A DNA stretch of 64,000 nt from contig NC_063256.1 in NCBI RefSeq assembly GCF_019578655.1, forward strand, positions 21,676,005 to 21,740,004, in the 5' to 3' direction. This DNA comes from Ricinus communis (Eukaryota > Streptophyta > Magnoliopsida > Malpighiales > Euphorbiaceae). Below the pieces are notes generated by a model, which saw nothing but the letters and a program-made list of their open reading frames with translations, ran no database searches and was not told the DNA's origin. The position numbers were made by a program, and so were the translations under genes. Of the stretch, positions 36,807-47,598 are shown piece after piece. Position 1 is the stretch's first letter. Each line of letters opens with the position of its first letter.

Positions 36807-37290
36807 TGAATCAAGGCCCATACACCCTTATGTGCTCCTTTATTCTCATTATGTCGATATTAGATTTATTCAAGCCCAATAAACTGAATTAGATTAATGA
36901 GCCTTGAATTTGAATCTAACTCTTCAAGCCTTAATGTGTCCTTAGCCCAAACATCTTGAATAAGCCTATTGAGAGCTTCTTTTATCTTTTTAGCCTTGGA
37001 CTTTGTAATTGGGTCTTCATGGATGTGAAGTGGATCTTGAATCCTAGTTTGATTAGGATTCCCAATGTCACTTGAATTCTTGATGTCATTTAGACTCCTA
37101 ATATCATTAGGACTTCTTGATGTCATTTAGACTCCTAATATCATTAGGACTCCTTGTTGGAGTAGAACTCCTAGTTAGAGTAGGACTCCTTATCAAAATA
37201 GGATTCTTTCAGCTAGTAGAATTTTCATCTTTAGGATTCCTTGTTGGAGTAGGATTTCTTATGCTAGATGGGCTCTTATTAGTTAGTGTA
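36807..37290 (-). repeat. Chimeric LTR fragment (C-like start, A-like body)
   Basis: On the minus strand it begins TAATAAGAGCCCATCTAGC at about 37280, like LTR-C. It runs through the 18-base repeats, then the LTR-A-type segment encoding ITKSKAKKIKEALNRLIQ (about 36970-37030), and stops near 36807. A direct repeat of about 34 bases starting cttgatgtcatttagactcc lies at 37075-37145. Both flanks are minus-oriented 1-kb repeat. Confidence 0.7.
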
Positions 37291-38150
37291 ATATTTGAGG
37301 ACTTATAAACACAAATGCTAACAAGCATAGACGTATTGCTCATGTCCTTCTATCTTTTTTATTGAGTATTAATATCATTCTCCGGATGATCACGGACGAA
37401 CTTTTAGAGGAAAGAGAGAATAACGAGAATCGAGGCACGTCCAAATATTCTGATTCAAGATTTAGACCAATGGGATCTACATCATTCATTATTCCTCTAG
37501 GCACGAGGGCACTTGATGACACAAGGATTAGTATAAGGAATCATGGGAATATAATTGACAAGCTTGACCAGTGACATTGGAGCTTAGCTTGATAATCATG
37601 CAGGATGAGATGTAAATCTACTTGCGTAAGGGAGAAATCATGTTGTTTTCAACTAATCCGAGCATAATACAATTGGGAATGCAAGTGTTTTGATGTGTAG
37701 GATGCATATAAAAAGAAGTAATTTCTCCTTAGGTAGGTCCATGTGAATTTCTCCTTTTTTGGTTAAGCTAGATCACAAAATTTGGAACCACAAGATTTGT
37801 TGGCCAATCAACTCCTCTCTAGTTTGGATTTGACTTTAGTTTATTCTTCTTTATTTATTTATTTATTCATATTTAGCTTCTAGTTTCTTCTTCTTATGGA
37901 ATGAGGGATTTCGAACTATGAAAACCGCATGCAACCAAATACTTGGCTAATCAGCATAATATTTTAGTTTTCTACCTTGCGGGAAATCAAGTTATGGGTT
38001 CTTTCAAGAACTTTGTAGAGTTATCAACACTCATGCTAGCGAAAATAGACTTAACGCTCACGTCCTTCCTTTATTTTGATCGAGTATTGATATCATTCTC
38101 CGAATGATCACGAAAGAATCTTTTGGAGGAAAGAGAGAACAACGAGAGTG
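37291..38150 (-). repeat. 1-kb repeat, array 4b
   Basis: Minus-oriented repeat containing the reverse marker at 37342 (ctcatgtccttc) and again near 38060 (ctcacgtccttcc). It includes tattaatatcattctccgg and tcacggacgaac followed by the purine run agaggaaagagagaa (37373-37420), the segment that resembles the pol-end/polypurine junction of elements 4 and 5. Confidence 0.82.
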
Positions 38151-38154
38151 TAGT

Positions 38155-38340
38155 AGGCGGGACGAAATTCGCACGACCATGCTTAGCCCATGCTTCATTC
38201 TTTATTGAAAGAACAGTAGATGACATGTCCTTGAGCACGGTCATGCATCTACCATGCTTCATTCTTTTGAAAGGGAAGTAGACGATAAGATCTGGAGCAT
38301 GCCCATGCTTAGCCCATGTTGCGTTCCTTTTAAACAAAAG
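38155..38340. repeat. Minisatellite of about 60-65 bases, three copies
   Basis: Three imperfect tandem copies share the pattern gacc/cggtcatgc...cccatgcttcattctttt (about 38165, 38230 and 38295). They separate the minus-oriented 1-kb repeat on the left from the plus-oriented array on the right. There is no coding potential beyond short chance frames. Confidence 0.7.
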
Positions 38341-38384
38341 TTCAAGATTTGACTTCCAATGCCTTTAGTTTGGGTTTGATTAGT

Positions 38385-40625
38385 CCACATCCCAATGGTG
38401 CAAATCCTGAATCAAAATATTTGGGCGTGCCTCGATTCCTATTTTTCGTTGTTTCCTTCAAAAGATATCAATACTTAATCAATCGATTTTATCCTTTGCA
38501 TCTGTCCGAGCATTGGATCGATGCTTATGATTGCCGCTTCCACACACTTTTACTCAACACTCGTGTTTATGCTCTCCAAATAAAAGCAAAGCATCATACT
38601 AGACCAAGATTAGACGTAGAGACAAAAAAGAAACGATCAAAATGAGAACATAAGGTTTTGAATCCAATAAGGAAAGAAATCACAAGTTCTTTGTTGTCTT
38701 CCATACAGCTAAGCATAAGGATTAAATCATAATTGATTTAAACACAAGGGTAGACGAAGAACATAAAAAAGGAAGGACATGAGCGGCAAGTCTATGCTCA
38801 CTAATGTGAGTGTTGATAAATCTGCAAAGTTCTTAAAAGAACCTAACTTGATTTTCTACAAGATAGAAAACTGAAATAATATGCTCATTAGCCTCAAGTA
38901 TTCAGTTGCATTCGGTTTCTATAGTATGTAAGCCCTCATTCCATAAGAAGAAGAAACTAGAAGCTAATTAGGAATAAAAAAATAAAGAAAGATAAATAAG
39001 CTAAAGTCAAATCAAGAACCATAGTGGAGTTGACTGGTTAACAACTCTCGTAGTCCCATATTTTAAGAACCAACTTAACGAATACAAGGGCAAAATCATG
39101 TTAGCCTTCCTAATAACACTCCGAACAAAATTACTTCATTATATGCATCCCATACATCAAAAAGCTCACATTCCTATTTGTATTATACTTGAATTAATTG
39201 AAAACAACATGATTTCTCCCTTATGCGAGTGGATTTATGTCTCATCCTGCTTGATCAACAAGCTGAGCCCCAACGCCACCGGTCAAGCTCATCAATTATG
39301 TTCCCATGATTCCTTATGCTAATCCTTGTATAATCAAGAGTCCTTATGGCTAGAGGAACAAGGAATGCTAGAGATCGCGATGGTGCAAATCCTAAAACGG
39401 AATATATGGGCATGCCTGATTCTCGTTGTTCCCTCTTTCCTCCAAAAAATTTGTTTGTGATCATTCTTCGAATGATATCAATACTCTATCACTTAATTAT
39501 TTTTCTTCGCATTTGTACAAGCATTGGATCAGTGCCTATGATTGCATCTTCCATGCGCTTTCACTCAACCCTCGTGCTTATGCTCCTTAAATAAAGCCAA
39601 ACTATACAGAGATTAGACAGAGAGGCACAAAATAAACGAAAAAGAAGAGAAAATAGGTAGGATTTTGGATCCAATAAGGAAAGAAATCATAAGTTCTATG
39701 TTCTCTTTCATATAGCTAAGGAGAAGGATCAAATCGAATTGATTTAAATACAAGGGTAGACAAAGAACACAAAAGAAAGGAAGGATGTGAGCAATGAGTC
39801 TATGTTTGCTAGCACGAGTGCTGATAAGTCCGTAAAGTTCTTGAAAGAACCCATAACTTGATTTTCCGCGAGCTAGAAACTAAAATAATATGCTCACTAG
39901 CCTCAAGTATTCAATTGCATGTAGTTTTTATAGTGCGAAAGCTCTCATTCCATCGGAACAAGAAACTAGAAGCTAAATATGAATAAATCAATAAAGAAAT
40001 ATGAATAAACTAAAGTCAACTCAAGAACTTGAGAGGAGTTACTGATGAATAACTCTCGTAAACTAAAATAATATGCTCACTAGCTTCAAGTATTCTATTG
40101 CATGAGCTTTTAATAGTGTGAAAGTCGTCATTCCATAAGAAGAATAAATTAGAAGCTAAATATGAATATATACATACAGAAAGATGAATAAACAAATGTC
40201 AAACTAAGAACTAGAGAGGAGTTGATTAGTCAACAACTCTCGTAGTCCCAGATTTTATGAGTCAGCTTAATGATAACAAGGGAGAATTTGTATGCTCCTA
40301 CATAATAATACTCCAAACTAAATTACTTCATTATATGCATCCTAAATATTCCTGATTGTATTACGCTTGGATTAATTAAAAACAACATGATTTCTCCCAT
40401 ATGCAAGTGGATGTACATCTCGCCTTGCTTGATCATCAAGCTAAGCCACAATGCCATCGGTCAAGCTTATCAATTGTGTTCCCATGGTTCCTTATGTCAA
40501 TCCTTCTATCATCAGGTGTCCTTGTGACTAGAGGAACAAAGAATGATGGAAATCCTAATGGTGCAAATCTTGAATTAAAATATTTCAACATGCCTCGATT
40601 CTCATCATTCCCTCTTTCTTTTCTT
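38385..40625 (+). repeat. 1-kb repeat, array 5 (about 2.2 units)
   Basis: Plus-oriented units with markers at 38776 (ggacatgagcggcaagtct) and 39785 (ggatgtgagcaatgagtcta), 1,009 bases apart; this gives the clearest unit length. Near 40060 the sequence steps back and repeats the tatgctcactagc segment. The array ends in the cctcgattctcatcattccctc segment, where orientation flips. Confidence 0.85.
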
Positions 40626-42374
40626 TTGCATTCTTTGTCTATCCTTGTGTTTATAACTATTTGATCCTTACGCTTAGCCTGATGAGAGAGGGAATGATAA
40701 GAAGCCTAGCACTCCCCAATATTCTGATTCAGGAGTAGCATGATTAAAATCTCCATCATTTCTTAATCCTCTAAGCACGAGGACTCCTAATGACACAAGG
40801 ATCGGCGTGAGGAATCATGGGAATGAAATTGACAAACTTGACGGATGGCATTGGGGCATGACTTGATGACCAAGTAGGACAACACATAAATCCATGAGCG
40901 TAAGGGAGAAATCATGTTTCTTTCGATTAATCCAAGCATAAATGCGCAGGTTTGACAACTTTGGAGGCATATAATTAGTAATTTGGGTCGGAGTCTTATT
41001 AGGTAGGCCCACGCGACTATCCTTTTATTTTTGTTAAACTGGCTCGTAAAATTTAAGACTACAATAGTTGTTGGCTAATCAACTCCTAGTTTATTCATCT
41101 TTTTTTATTTTTTTACTCAAATTTAGCTTGTAGTTTCTTCTTCTTATGGATTAAGGGCTTTCGCACTATGAAAACCGCTTGCAACTAAATATTTCAGTCT
41201 TCTACATTGCAAGAAATCAAGTTATGGGTTCTTTCAAGAACTTTGTTGACTTATGAAGACTCGCGCTAGCGAACCTGCACTTATTGCTCACGTCCTTTCT
41301 TTCTTTTGCGTTCTTTGTCTACCCTTGTGTTTAAATCAATTCGATTTGATCCTTACCTTAGCCATATGGAAGAGAATAAAGAACTTATCATTTCTTTCCT
41401 TGTCGGATTTGTAGTCCTACCTATGTTCTCATTTTGTTCGTTTCTTTTATGCATCTCTTTCTAATCTCTCTATAGTATGATGGTTTTGTTTTATTTGGCG
41501 AGCATAAACACGAGGGTTGAGTGAAAGTGCGTGGAAGCTGCAATCATAGGCACCGATCCAATGCCTAGAAAAATGCGAGGAAAGAAAATTAGTTGATCGA
41601 GGATTAATGTCATTCTCCAAATGATCACAAATGAATCTATTGGAGGAAAACAGGAACAACATCAATGGAGGCACGCCTAATTATTCCAATTCAAGATTTG
41701 CACCATTGGGGTCTCAATTATTCTTTGTTCCTCTAGGCACGAGTACTCTTGATGCTACAAGGATTGGCTTAAGGAATCATAGGAATGCAATTGACAAGCT
41801 TGATCGGTGGCATTGGAGTGTGACTTGATGATCAAGCAGGACGAGATGCAAATCTGCGAGTAAGGGAGAAGTCATGTTGCTTTCGACTAATCCAAGCGAG
41901 AATGCGTGAGTTTTGATGTTTAGGACGAATACAATGAAGTATTTTGGACCGGAGTGTCATTAGGTAGGCCATGCAAATTTTTCTTATTTTGTTAAGCTGG
42001 CTCATAAAGTTTAGGACTACGAGGGTTCTCTAGTTCTTGATTTGACTTTAGTTTATGGATCTTTCTTTATTATCTAGACTTGCGCTAGCAAACATAGATT
42101 TATCGCTCACGTCCTTCTTTTCTTTTGTGATCTTTATCATCCTTGTGTTTAAATCAATTCGATTTGATCCTTATCCTTTGCCATGGAAGAGAATAAAGAA
42201 CTTGTAATTTCTTTCCTTAACAGACAAAAAATTCTACCTAGGTTCTCATTTGTTCGTTTCTTTTGTTTGTCTCTTTTTAATCAATGTCTAGTAGTATGGC
42301 TTGGTTTTATTTGACGAGCCTAAACATGAGTGTTGAGTTAAAGTGCATGGAAGCGGCAATTGTTGGCTGCATCT
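40626..42374 (-). repeat. 1-kb repeat, array 6a
   Basis: Minus-oriented units with reverse markers near 41289 and 42110. The second unit is shortened by about 170 bases around 42060. The last five bases, CATCT (42370-42374), are the left target duplication of the solo LTR-D. Confidence 0.85.
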
Positions 42375-43829
42375 TGATGTGCTATTTATATAGCTACAAT
42401 CTAAGGCAGGGAACCTATTGATGCAGTCTAGCACTCATGGCGAGTATCAAGATCGTATTCCTCGCAAAAGTGAAAGCCTAGAGTTACTTTTTTGTTCTCT
42501 GTTATATTAGCCTAAAATGAATGATGAATAATTTTTAAACTAACTAATAACTATAAGCTAAGTTCTAAGGGAGATGCAGGAATGAATGGATAAATAAAAC
42601 AACCAAGACAAGAAAGCAAACCCAAAGGGAACCTAAACTAGTTGGCAATCAAACAAAAGATAACAGATTGATGAATCCAATTATGCTACCTGTGGATGAA
42701 TTCTTAACTGAATTCTATTTCTCTCTCGAGCTCACCGAATTCCTAAACTCAAGAACCTAAAGTTGAAATCTCTTCCTAACAATTGATTCTTAAATTAGCA
42801 TTAAGCTTTAATCCGCCTCTATTAAGCTTTGTTAATTCTTAATCCGGCTAGTTAATTATCCTTATCTCTAAGTGATTATTAACCAGTTCTTGCTATTCAA
42901 AATTCCAATCGCCAAATGGATTTCTCAATCACATAAAGCAATCTAAACATCACAATTCACAACGTCTCATGAACAATGCATCATCTTATTAATACTGAAA
43001 GCAAGAAGGATACAAAACTAAACTCAAATAATCCAACAATTTAGTACTAAGCCAACATAGTAAAGAAATCCCAATGGATTTATTCAATCTAGCTAAACAT
43101 GTTCATCTTTAAAACAACTAGGAAATCAATTATAATGAAAGAATAACAAAAATGGAACATATACACCCTTTTCTCTAGAATCGGATGACCAGCTCCAAAT
43201 ATGAATCAGCACTATGATCAGTCTTCCCAATTGCCTCTCGAATTGCTTCACTACTCTTTTGCATTCGAAACCTTGTGATTACGGGATTCTTCCTCTCTGT
43301 AACTCTCTCCCGAACTCAGCAGCACTATGTAAAAACCGAACCAGCCGCCAGGGCTCTCTACTTGCTTCTTGCTTAGCTAACCCTAAAAAAATAGTTTTTC
43401 TTATATATTTGTCTCAGCACGGCCGTGGTTATGGCCGTGCTGAAGCTTCGGATCTCACCAATTAGGGTTTCTTCATGGTCATGCCCCCGCCAGTGCTGAG
43501 CCACCATGGGCCGTGCTGGAGGGGGTGGTGGCTATGGAAACCGTGCCCAAAGTGCCATGTTTTGAAGACCAAAAGCTCATGGTTGGTCACGACCAGAGTC
43601 CAGGCCGTGCTTAATGTATGCACTGCGTGCTCTTGTCCGATTTTGATGAATTCCCATCTATTTTCGCATGTATTGATCTATAATTGCTCAAATACTTATG
43701 ATGGTCCTATAAATTCTCCTGAATTGCAAAAGAACACAAAACACGGGTGATCTTGGAATAAAAGCACAATAGTTGCTAAGAAAATACGCAATAATATGCA
43801 AGCAAATATGTGTAAAACTATGCACATCA
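42375..43829 (-). repeat. Solo LTR-D with perfect CATCT target duplication
   Basis: 1,455 bases with TG...CA ends, flanked by CATCT at 42370-42374 and 43830-43834. The flanks rejoin to give normal 1-kb repeat sequence, so it is a clean insertion followed by LTR-LTR recombination. On the minus strand a TATA-like atatataag lies near 43410. GC-rich gcacggccgtg-type motifs cluster at 43420-43610, unlike the AT-rich surroundings. No coding sequence of its element remains, so its superfamily is not established; several short frames inside are chance. Confidence 0.9.
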
Positions 43830-45494
43830 CATCTAATGCTTGGACAAATGCGATGAAAGAAAATTAGTTGATCGAGTATTGATATCATTTTCTAAATGAT
43901 CGAGGGCGAATGTTTTAGAGGAAAAAGGGAACACCAAGAATCGAGGCACGCCCAAATATTTCAATCCAGGATTTGCACCATTGAGATCTCCATCATTTCT
44001 TGTTCCTCTAGGAATGATGACTCATGCTGACATAAGGATTAGCATAAGGAATCATGGGAATGCAATTGATAAGCTTGATCGGCAGCATTGAGGCTTAGAT
44101 TGATGATCAAGCAGGATGAGACGTAAATCCACATGCGTAAGGGGGAAATCATATTGTTTTCAATTAAGCCAAGTGCAATACAAGTGGGAATGCGAGCATT
44201 TTGATATTTGGGATGCATATAATGAAGTAATTTGGGTCAAATTATTATTAAGTGGGCTCTCATGAATTTCTCTTTATTTTCATTAAGATGGCTTATAAAA
44301 TTTGGGACTACGAGAGTTGCTAACTAGTAGACTCCTCTCTAGTTCGTGATTTTACTTTATTTATTACTCTTTATTTATTTATTCATATTTAGATTTTAGC
44401 TTCTTCTTCTTATGGAATGAGGGCTTTCCCATTATAGAAACCGCATGGAACCGAAAATTTGAGGCTAGTGAACGTATTATTTCAGTTTTCCAAGAAATCA
44501 AGTTATAGGTTCTTTCAAGAACTTTGCCGACTTATCTAGACTTGTGCTACCAAACATAGACTTATGCTTATATCCTTCCTTTCTTTTGGGTTCTTTGTGT
44601 ACCCTTGTGTTTAAAACAATTCAAATTGATCCTTACGCTTAGTCATATGGAAGAGAATAAAGAACTTGTGGTTTCTTCCTTATCGGATATGAAATCCTAC
44701 GTATGTTCTCATTTTATCTTTTTATTTTATGCCACTCTTTTTAATCTTTATCTATATAATGGTTTGGTTTCATTTTAGGAGTATAAACACTAATGTTGAG
44801 TTAAAGTGAGTGAAAGCAACAATTATAGGCACCGATCCAATTCTTGGACAAATGCAAAGAAAGAAAATTAGTTGATTGAGTATTTATATCGTTCTTTGAA
44901 TGGTCACAGACGAATCTTCTAGAGGAACGAGGGAACAACAAGAATTGCAGTACGCCATAATACTCCGATTCAGGATTTACACCATTAGAGTCTCTATCAT
45001 TCCTTGATCCTTTAAGCACAAGGACTCTTGATGACATAAGTTTTAACATAAGGAATCATGGGAATGCAATTCACAAGCTTGACCGGTAGTATTGGGGCTT
45101 AGCTTGATGATCAAGCAAGACGAGACATAAATCCATATTGTAAGGGAGAAATCATGTTGCTTTCAATTAATACGAGCGGGAATGCATGCGTTTTGAAGTT
45201 TAGCAGTCATATAATGAAGTATATTCGGTCAGAGCGTTATTAGGTACACCTAAACAAATTTTCCCTTGCTTTCGTTAAGGAATTATGGAAATGTAATTGA
45301 CAAAGTTCACTAGTGGCATTAGATCATGACTTGATGATCAAGCAGGACGAGACACAAATCCATGCGCGTGATGGAGAAATCATGTAGCTCTCTATCAATC
45401 CAAGCAGGAATGTGCACATTTTTATGTTTAGGACGTATAAAATGAAGTAACTTGGGCCGGAGTGTTATTAGGTAGGCCACACGAATTTCCCCTT
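43830..45494 (-). repeat. 1-kb repeat, array 6b
   Basis: Continues array 6a after the solo LTR-D. It contains a reverse marker near 44572 and tcttctagaggaacgaggg (about 44917). A short step-back near 45285 repeats the aatgcaattgaca segment. It ends at tttccccttac, where LTR-B of element 4 begins. Confidence 0.83.
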
Positions 45495-45801
45495 ACTAGA
45501 TTCATTCAAGCCTAATAAACTCAATTAGATTAATGAAATTCTTCAACACTTGATGTGTCCTTAGCCCAAATATCTTGGATAAGCTTATTGACTTATAATT
45601 TGAATCGGACTAGGACTCCTAGTTAAATTATGATTCGTTTTGTTGCTTGAACTCCTAATATCATCAGGACTCCTTGCTAGATTAGGATTCCTAGTTGAGT
45701 CAGGATTCCTTGTTGGATTAAGATTCCTTGAGCTAATAGGATGTGCATCATTAAGACTCCTTGTTGGAGTAGGATTTGTTGTCCTAGTTTGGTTTGTATC
45801 A
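45495..45801 (-). repeat. LTR-B, 5' part of element 4 3' LTR
   Basis: On the minus strand starts TGATACAAACCAAACTAG at 45801, right after the polypurine tract, and contains about ten 18-base repeats (45610-45790). It is cut at 45495 by the 1-kb repeat before reaching its promoter. Confidence 0.82.
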
Positions 45802-45815
45802 TTCCCCCTTTGATT
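45802..45815 (-). other. Polypurine tract of element 4
   Basis: The minus strand reads aatcaaagggggaa directly before the LTR-B start, the expected position and composition for the second-strand primer. Confidence 0.78.
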
Positions 45816-45824
45816 GAAAAGATT

Positions 45825-46760
45825 CGTCCTCGAATGTTGCCCGAATATTGTGAAAGAAGCAAACATATAATCTCCAAGAACAATATTAACTCATTATCAA
45901 CCTGCAAATCTTTCACAGAAGTTGTTAGAGGAACTTTAGAACAAAGAATACTTTCAATGCCAATAAACTCAACATGTTCAACCCCCTCAATGGCATCAAA
46001 CAAAATATCTTCATTCTTCACCAGCTCAACTTTTGCTTCATCTTTAACAATGATCTCTTCACCTTGGGTTTCATTCAAAAGTTGCAAATCATTGTCTTTT
46101 TTACCATCTTCATTAATCATGTCTTCAGAATCTTCATTGACTTTGGTACAGTGTTGTAACTCCTATACATCATCAATCTTCTTGTTTTTACTCTCCATAG
46201 CACTCTTTTTATCTTCACTCTCTAAAGCACTTTTTTATTTTTCCATCTCTTTCTTTTCGGCCTCTACTCTCATTCTTTCCATTTTGCATTGGTCTTCATA
46301 CATTTCTTTTGCTAAAAGTGATGCAAGTGTAGTCTTTCTTCCATCCTTAGTGAATGAATACCTATTGAGGTACCTATCATGCATCGCCCTCCTATCAAAT
46401 TGCCATGGTCTCCCAAGCAAAATATCATTAGCATGCATAAGTACTACATTGCACAACACCATATCATGTTATTTACCAATAGAGAAGGAATTAATTGCTT
46501 GCTGGTTTACCTTAACCTCACCACAATCATTAAGCCATTTAAGCTTATATGGACGTTGGTGTGGTATGGTAGGCAGCCCCAATCTACTAATTAAGAGAGT
46601 ACTTACAACATTAGTGCAACTCCCACTATCAATAATCACATTACATGCCTTGCCTTGTACATGACATCTTGTGTGAAACAATTTGTCCATTTGTTGCTCA
46701 TAGCAATCCTCCTTTTGATAATACATCTCACACACACAACTCACGTCTTTAACACTCAAA
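45825..46760 (-). pseudogene. Protease-linker-acidic-domain polyprotein of element 4
   Basis: One minus-strand frame from about 46759. The protease catalytic block IIDSGSCTNVV (about 46630) follows a short Cys/Tyr/Gln-rich start. The linker (46235-46462, LLGRPWQFDRRAMHDRYLNR) is the type seen in CRM-like pol. Instead of RT there is a lysine/glutamate-rich stretch and then an acidic domain (45880-46160) containing EEIIVKDEAKVELVKNED, GVEHVEFIGIESILC and DLQVDNELILF. In-frame stops at about 46246 and 46165 and a frameshift near 45870 precede the pol-end HSRTNLFNQRGND. The function of the acidic domain is unknown to me; the same domain occurs in element 5. The long open frame on the opposite strand (45741-46664) is most likely its mirror. 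Confidence 0.75.
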
Positions 46761-47057
46761 ACAAATCAGAATTAAAACGACACGACAACCAGAAGACAAA
46801 ACTAAACTTAATAAACAAGATTAAGCCTAAACATAATAAAACATGTAAGAACAATATGTAATGGAGAATAACTAATCTTAATGAATGAATAATAAAAAGT
46901 ATAGAATACCAAATCAATTTTTTTTTTAATTTTAGAAGTCTAACAATTGAATTAGACAAAGAAGTAATAAGAACCAAATTAAAAGAAAGAAAAAGGAAAT
47001 AAGAAATTAGAATTTAATAATGAAAATATGAAAGGATAAAATCTGATCTAAAGCCAA
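46761..47057 (-). other. Leader of element 4
   Basis: AT-rich, non-coding. It aligns by eye with the leader at 59498-59830: both have attttcatta, tttgtctaattc/aatttggttcttgtta and tcgttttaattctga-type blocks. In element 4 it runs straight into the protease frame, whereas at 59830 a different N-terminal frame follows. Confidence 0.65.
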
Positions 47058-47072
47058 AGCTCTGATACTAAA
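47058..47072 (-). other. Primer binding site of element 4, tRNA-iMet type
   Basis: The minus strand reads TTTAGTATCAGAGCT immediately after the LTR-B end TATCA. It matches the initiator-tRNA-type TGGTATCAGAGC with one G-to-A change. Confidence 0.78.
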
Positions 47073-47598
47073 TGATATGGAACCTCCATGAATAAGCTAT
47101 AGAACCCTTTTTGAATTACGGACCCCCAACACATTAACATGAAAATTGGTTCAACCCCTAAGAAAGGTTAGAAAACAGATTATTTAGAAAGATTACCAAT
47201 TTCGAAACACTCCATAAGAAGATGATCAATCTACTTAAATGTTTCTTAAGCATGCATTCTATAAAAGAATGCAAAGACAAAGCAAACAGCTTTAAGGTAA
47301 AAATACTAATTATCATTCAACTTTTAACTTCAACTTTTTAATTCATTACATCAAAATTCGTACTAGCCTTATATAGGCCCTAGAAAACCCCAAATCTTAA
47401 CTAATAAGGATTTACATCTGATCTAGGATAAAGATAACCTTCCTAACTAAAAGAGATAACTTAAACAAAATCCTAATTAGGTTAAAATACATGTGTGGCC
47501 GCCCAAAATAAGCTATAAAACCCTAATTTACATAAGTCATATAGATGGGCCTCACAGCATAAGCCAATTTAGGCTCAAAGTCTTCATATGCTCCAATT
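47073..47598 (-). repeat. LTR-B, 3' part of element 4 5' LTR
   Basis: The minus strand ends ...GGAGGTTCCATATCA at 47073. It includes the promoter (RC of ttcgtactagccttatatagg, near 47355) and the catatgaagact segment. It is cut at 47598, where plus-oriented 1-kb repeat takes over, so the first part with the 18-base repeats is missing. Confidence 0.82.

Larger units (their letters stand above)
45495..47598 (-). mobile_element. Element 4: RT-less non-autonomous CRM-related element
   Basis: Minus-strand order is a 3' part of LTR-B (47598-47073), iMet-type primer site, short leader, one coding frame, polypurine tract, and the first 307 bases of a second LTR-B (45801-45495). The internal region is only about 1.27 kb. 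It carries protease and linker, then an acidic domain I do not recognise, then the pol-end sequence entering the LTR. Gag, RT, RNase H and integrase are absent, yet the protease-to-acidic-domain frame is continuous apart from stops, so the arrangement does not look like random deletion. Both LTRs are truncated on the outside by 1-kb repeat. Confidence 0.8.

Noticed and set aside
43214..43750. Plus-strand frames of 83 and 91 codons
   Set aside because: They lie antisense inside the solo LTR-D and overlap its GC-rich motif cluster. No domain is recognisable.
45741..46664. A 307-codon open frame on the plus strand, the longest in the window
   Set aside because: It lies exactly opposite the protease-linker-acidic-domain frame of element 4. 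That frame has recognisable motifs; the plus-strand product is Ser/Leu/Ile-rich with none. I take it as the mirror of the minus-strand coding sequence.
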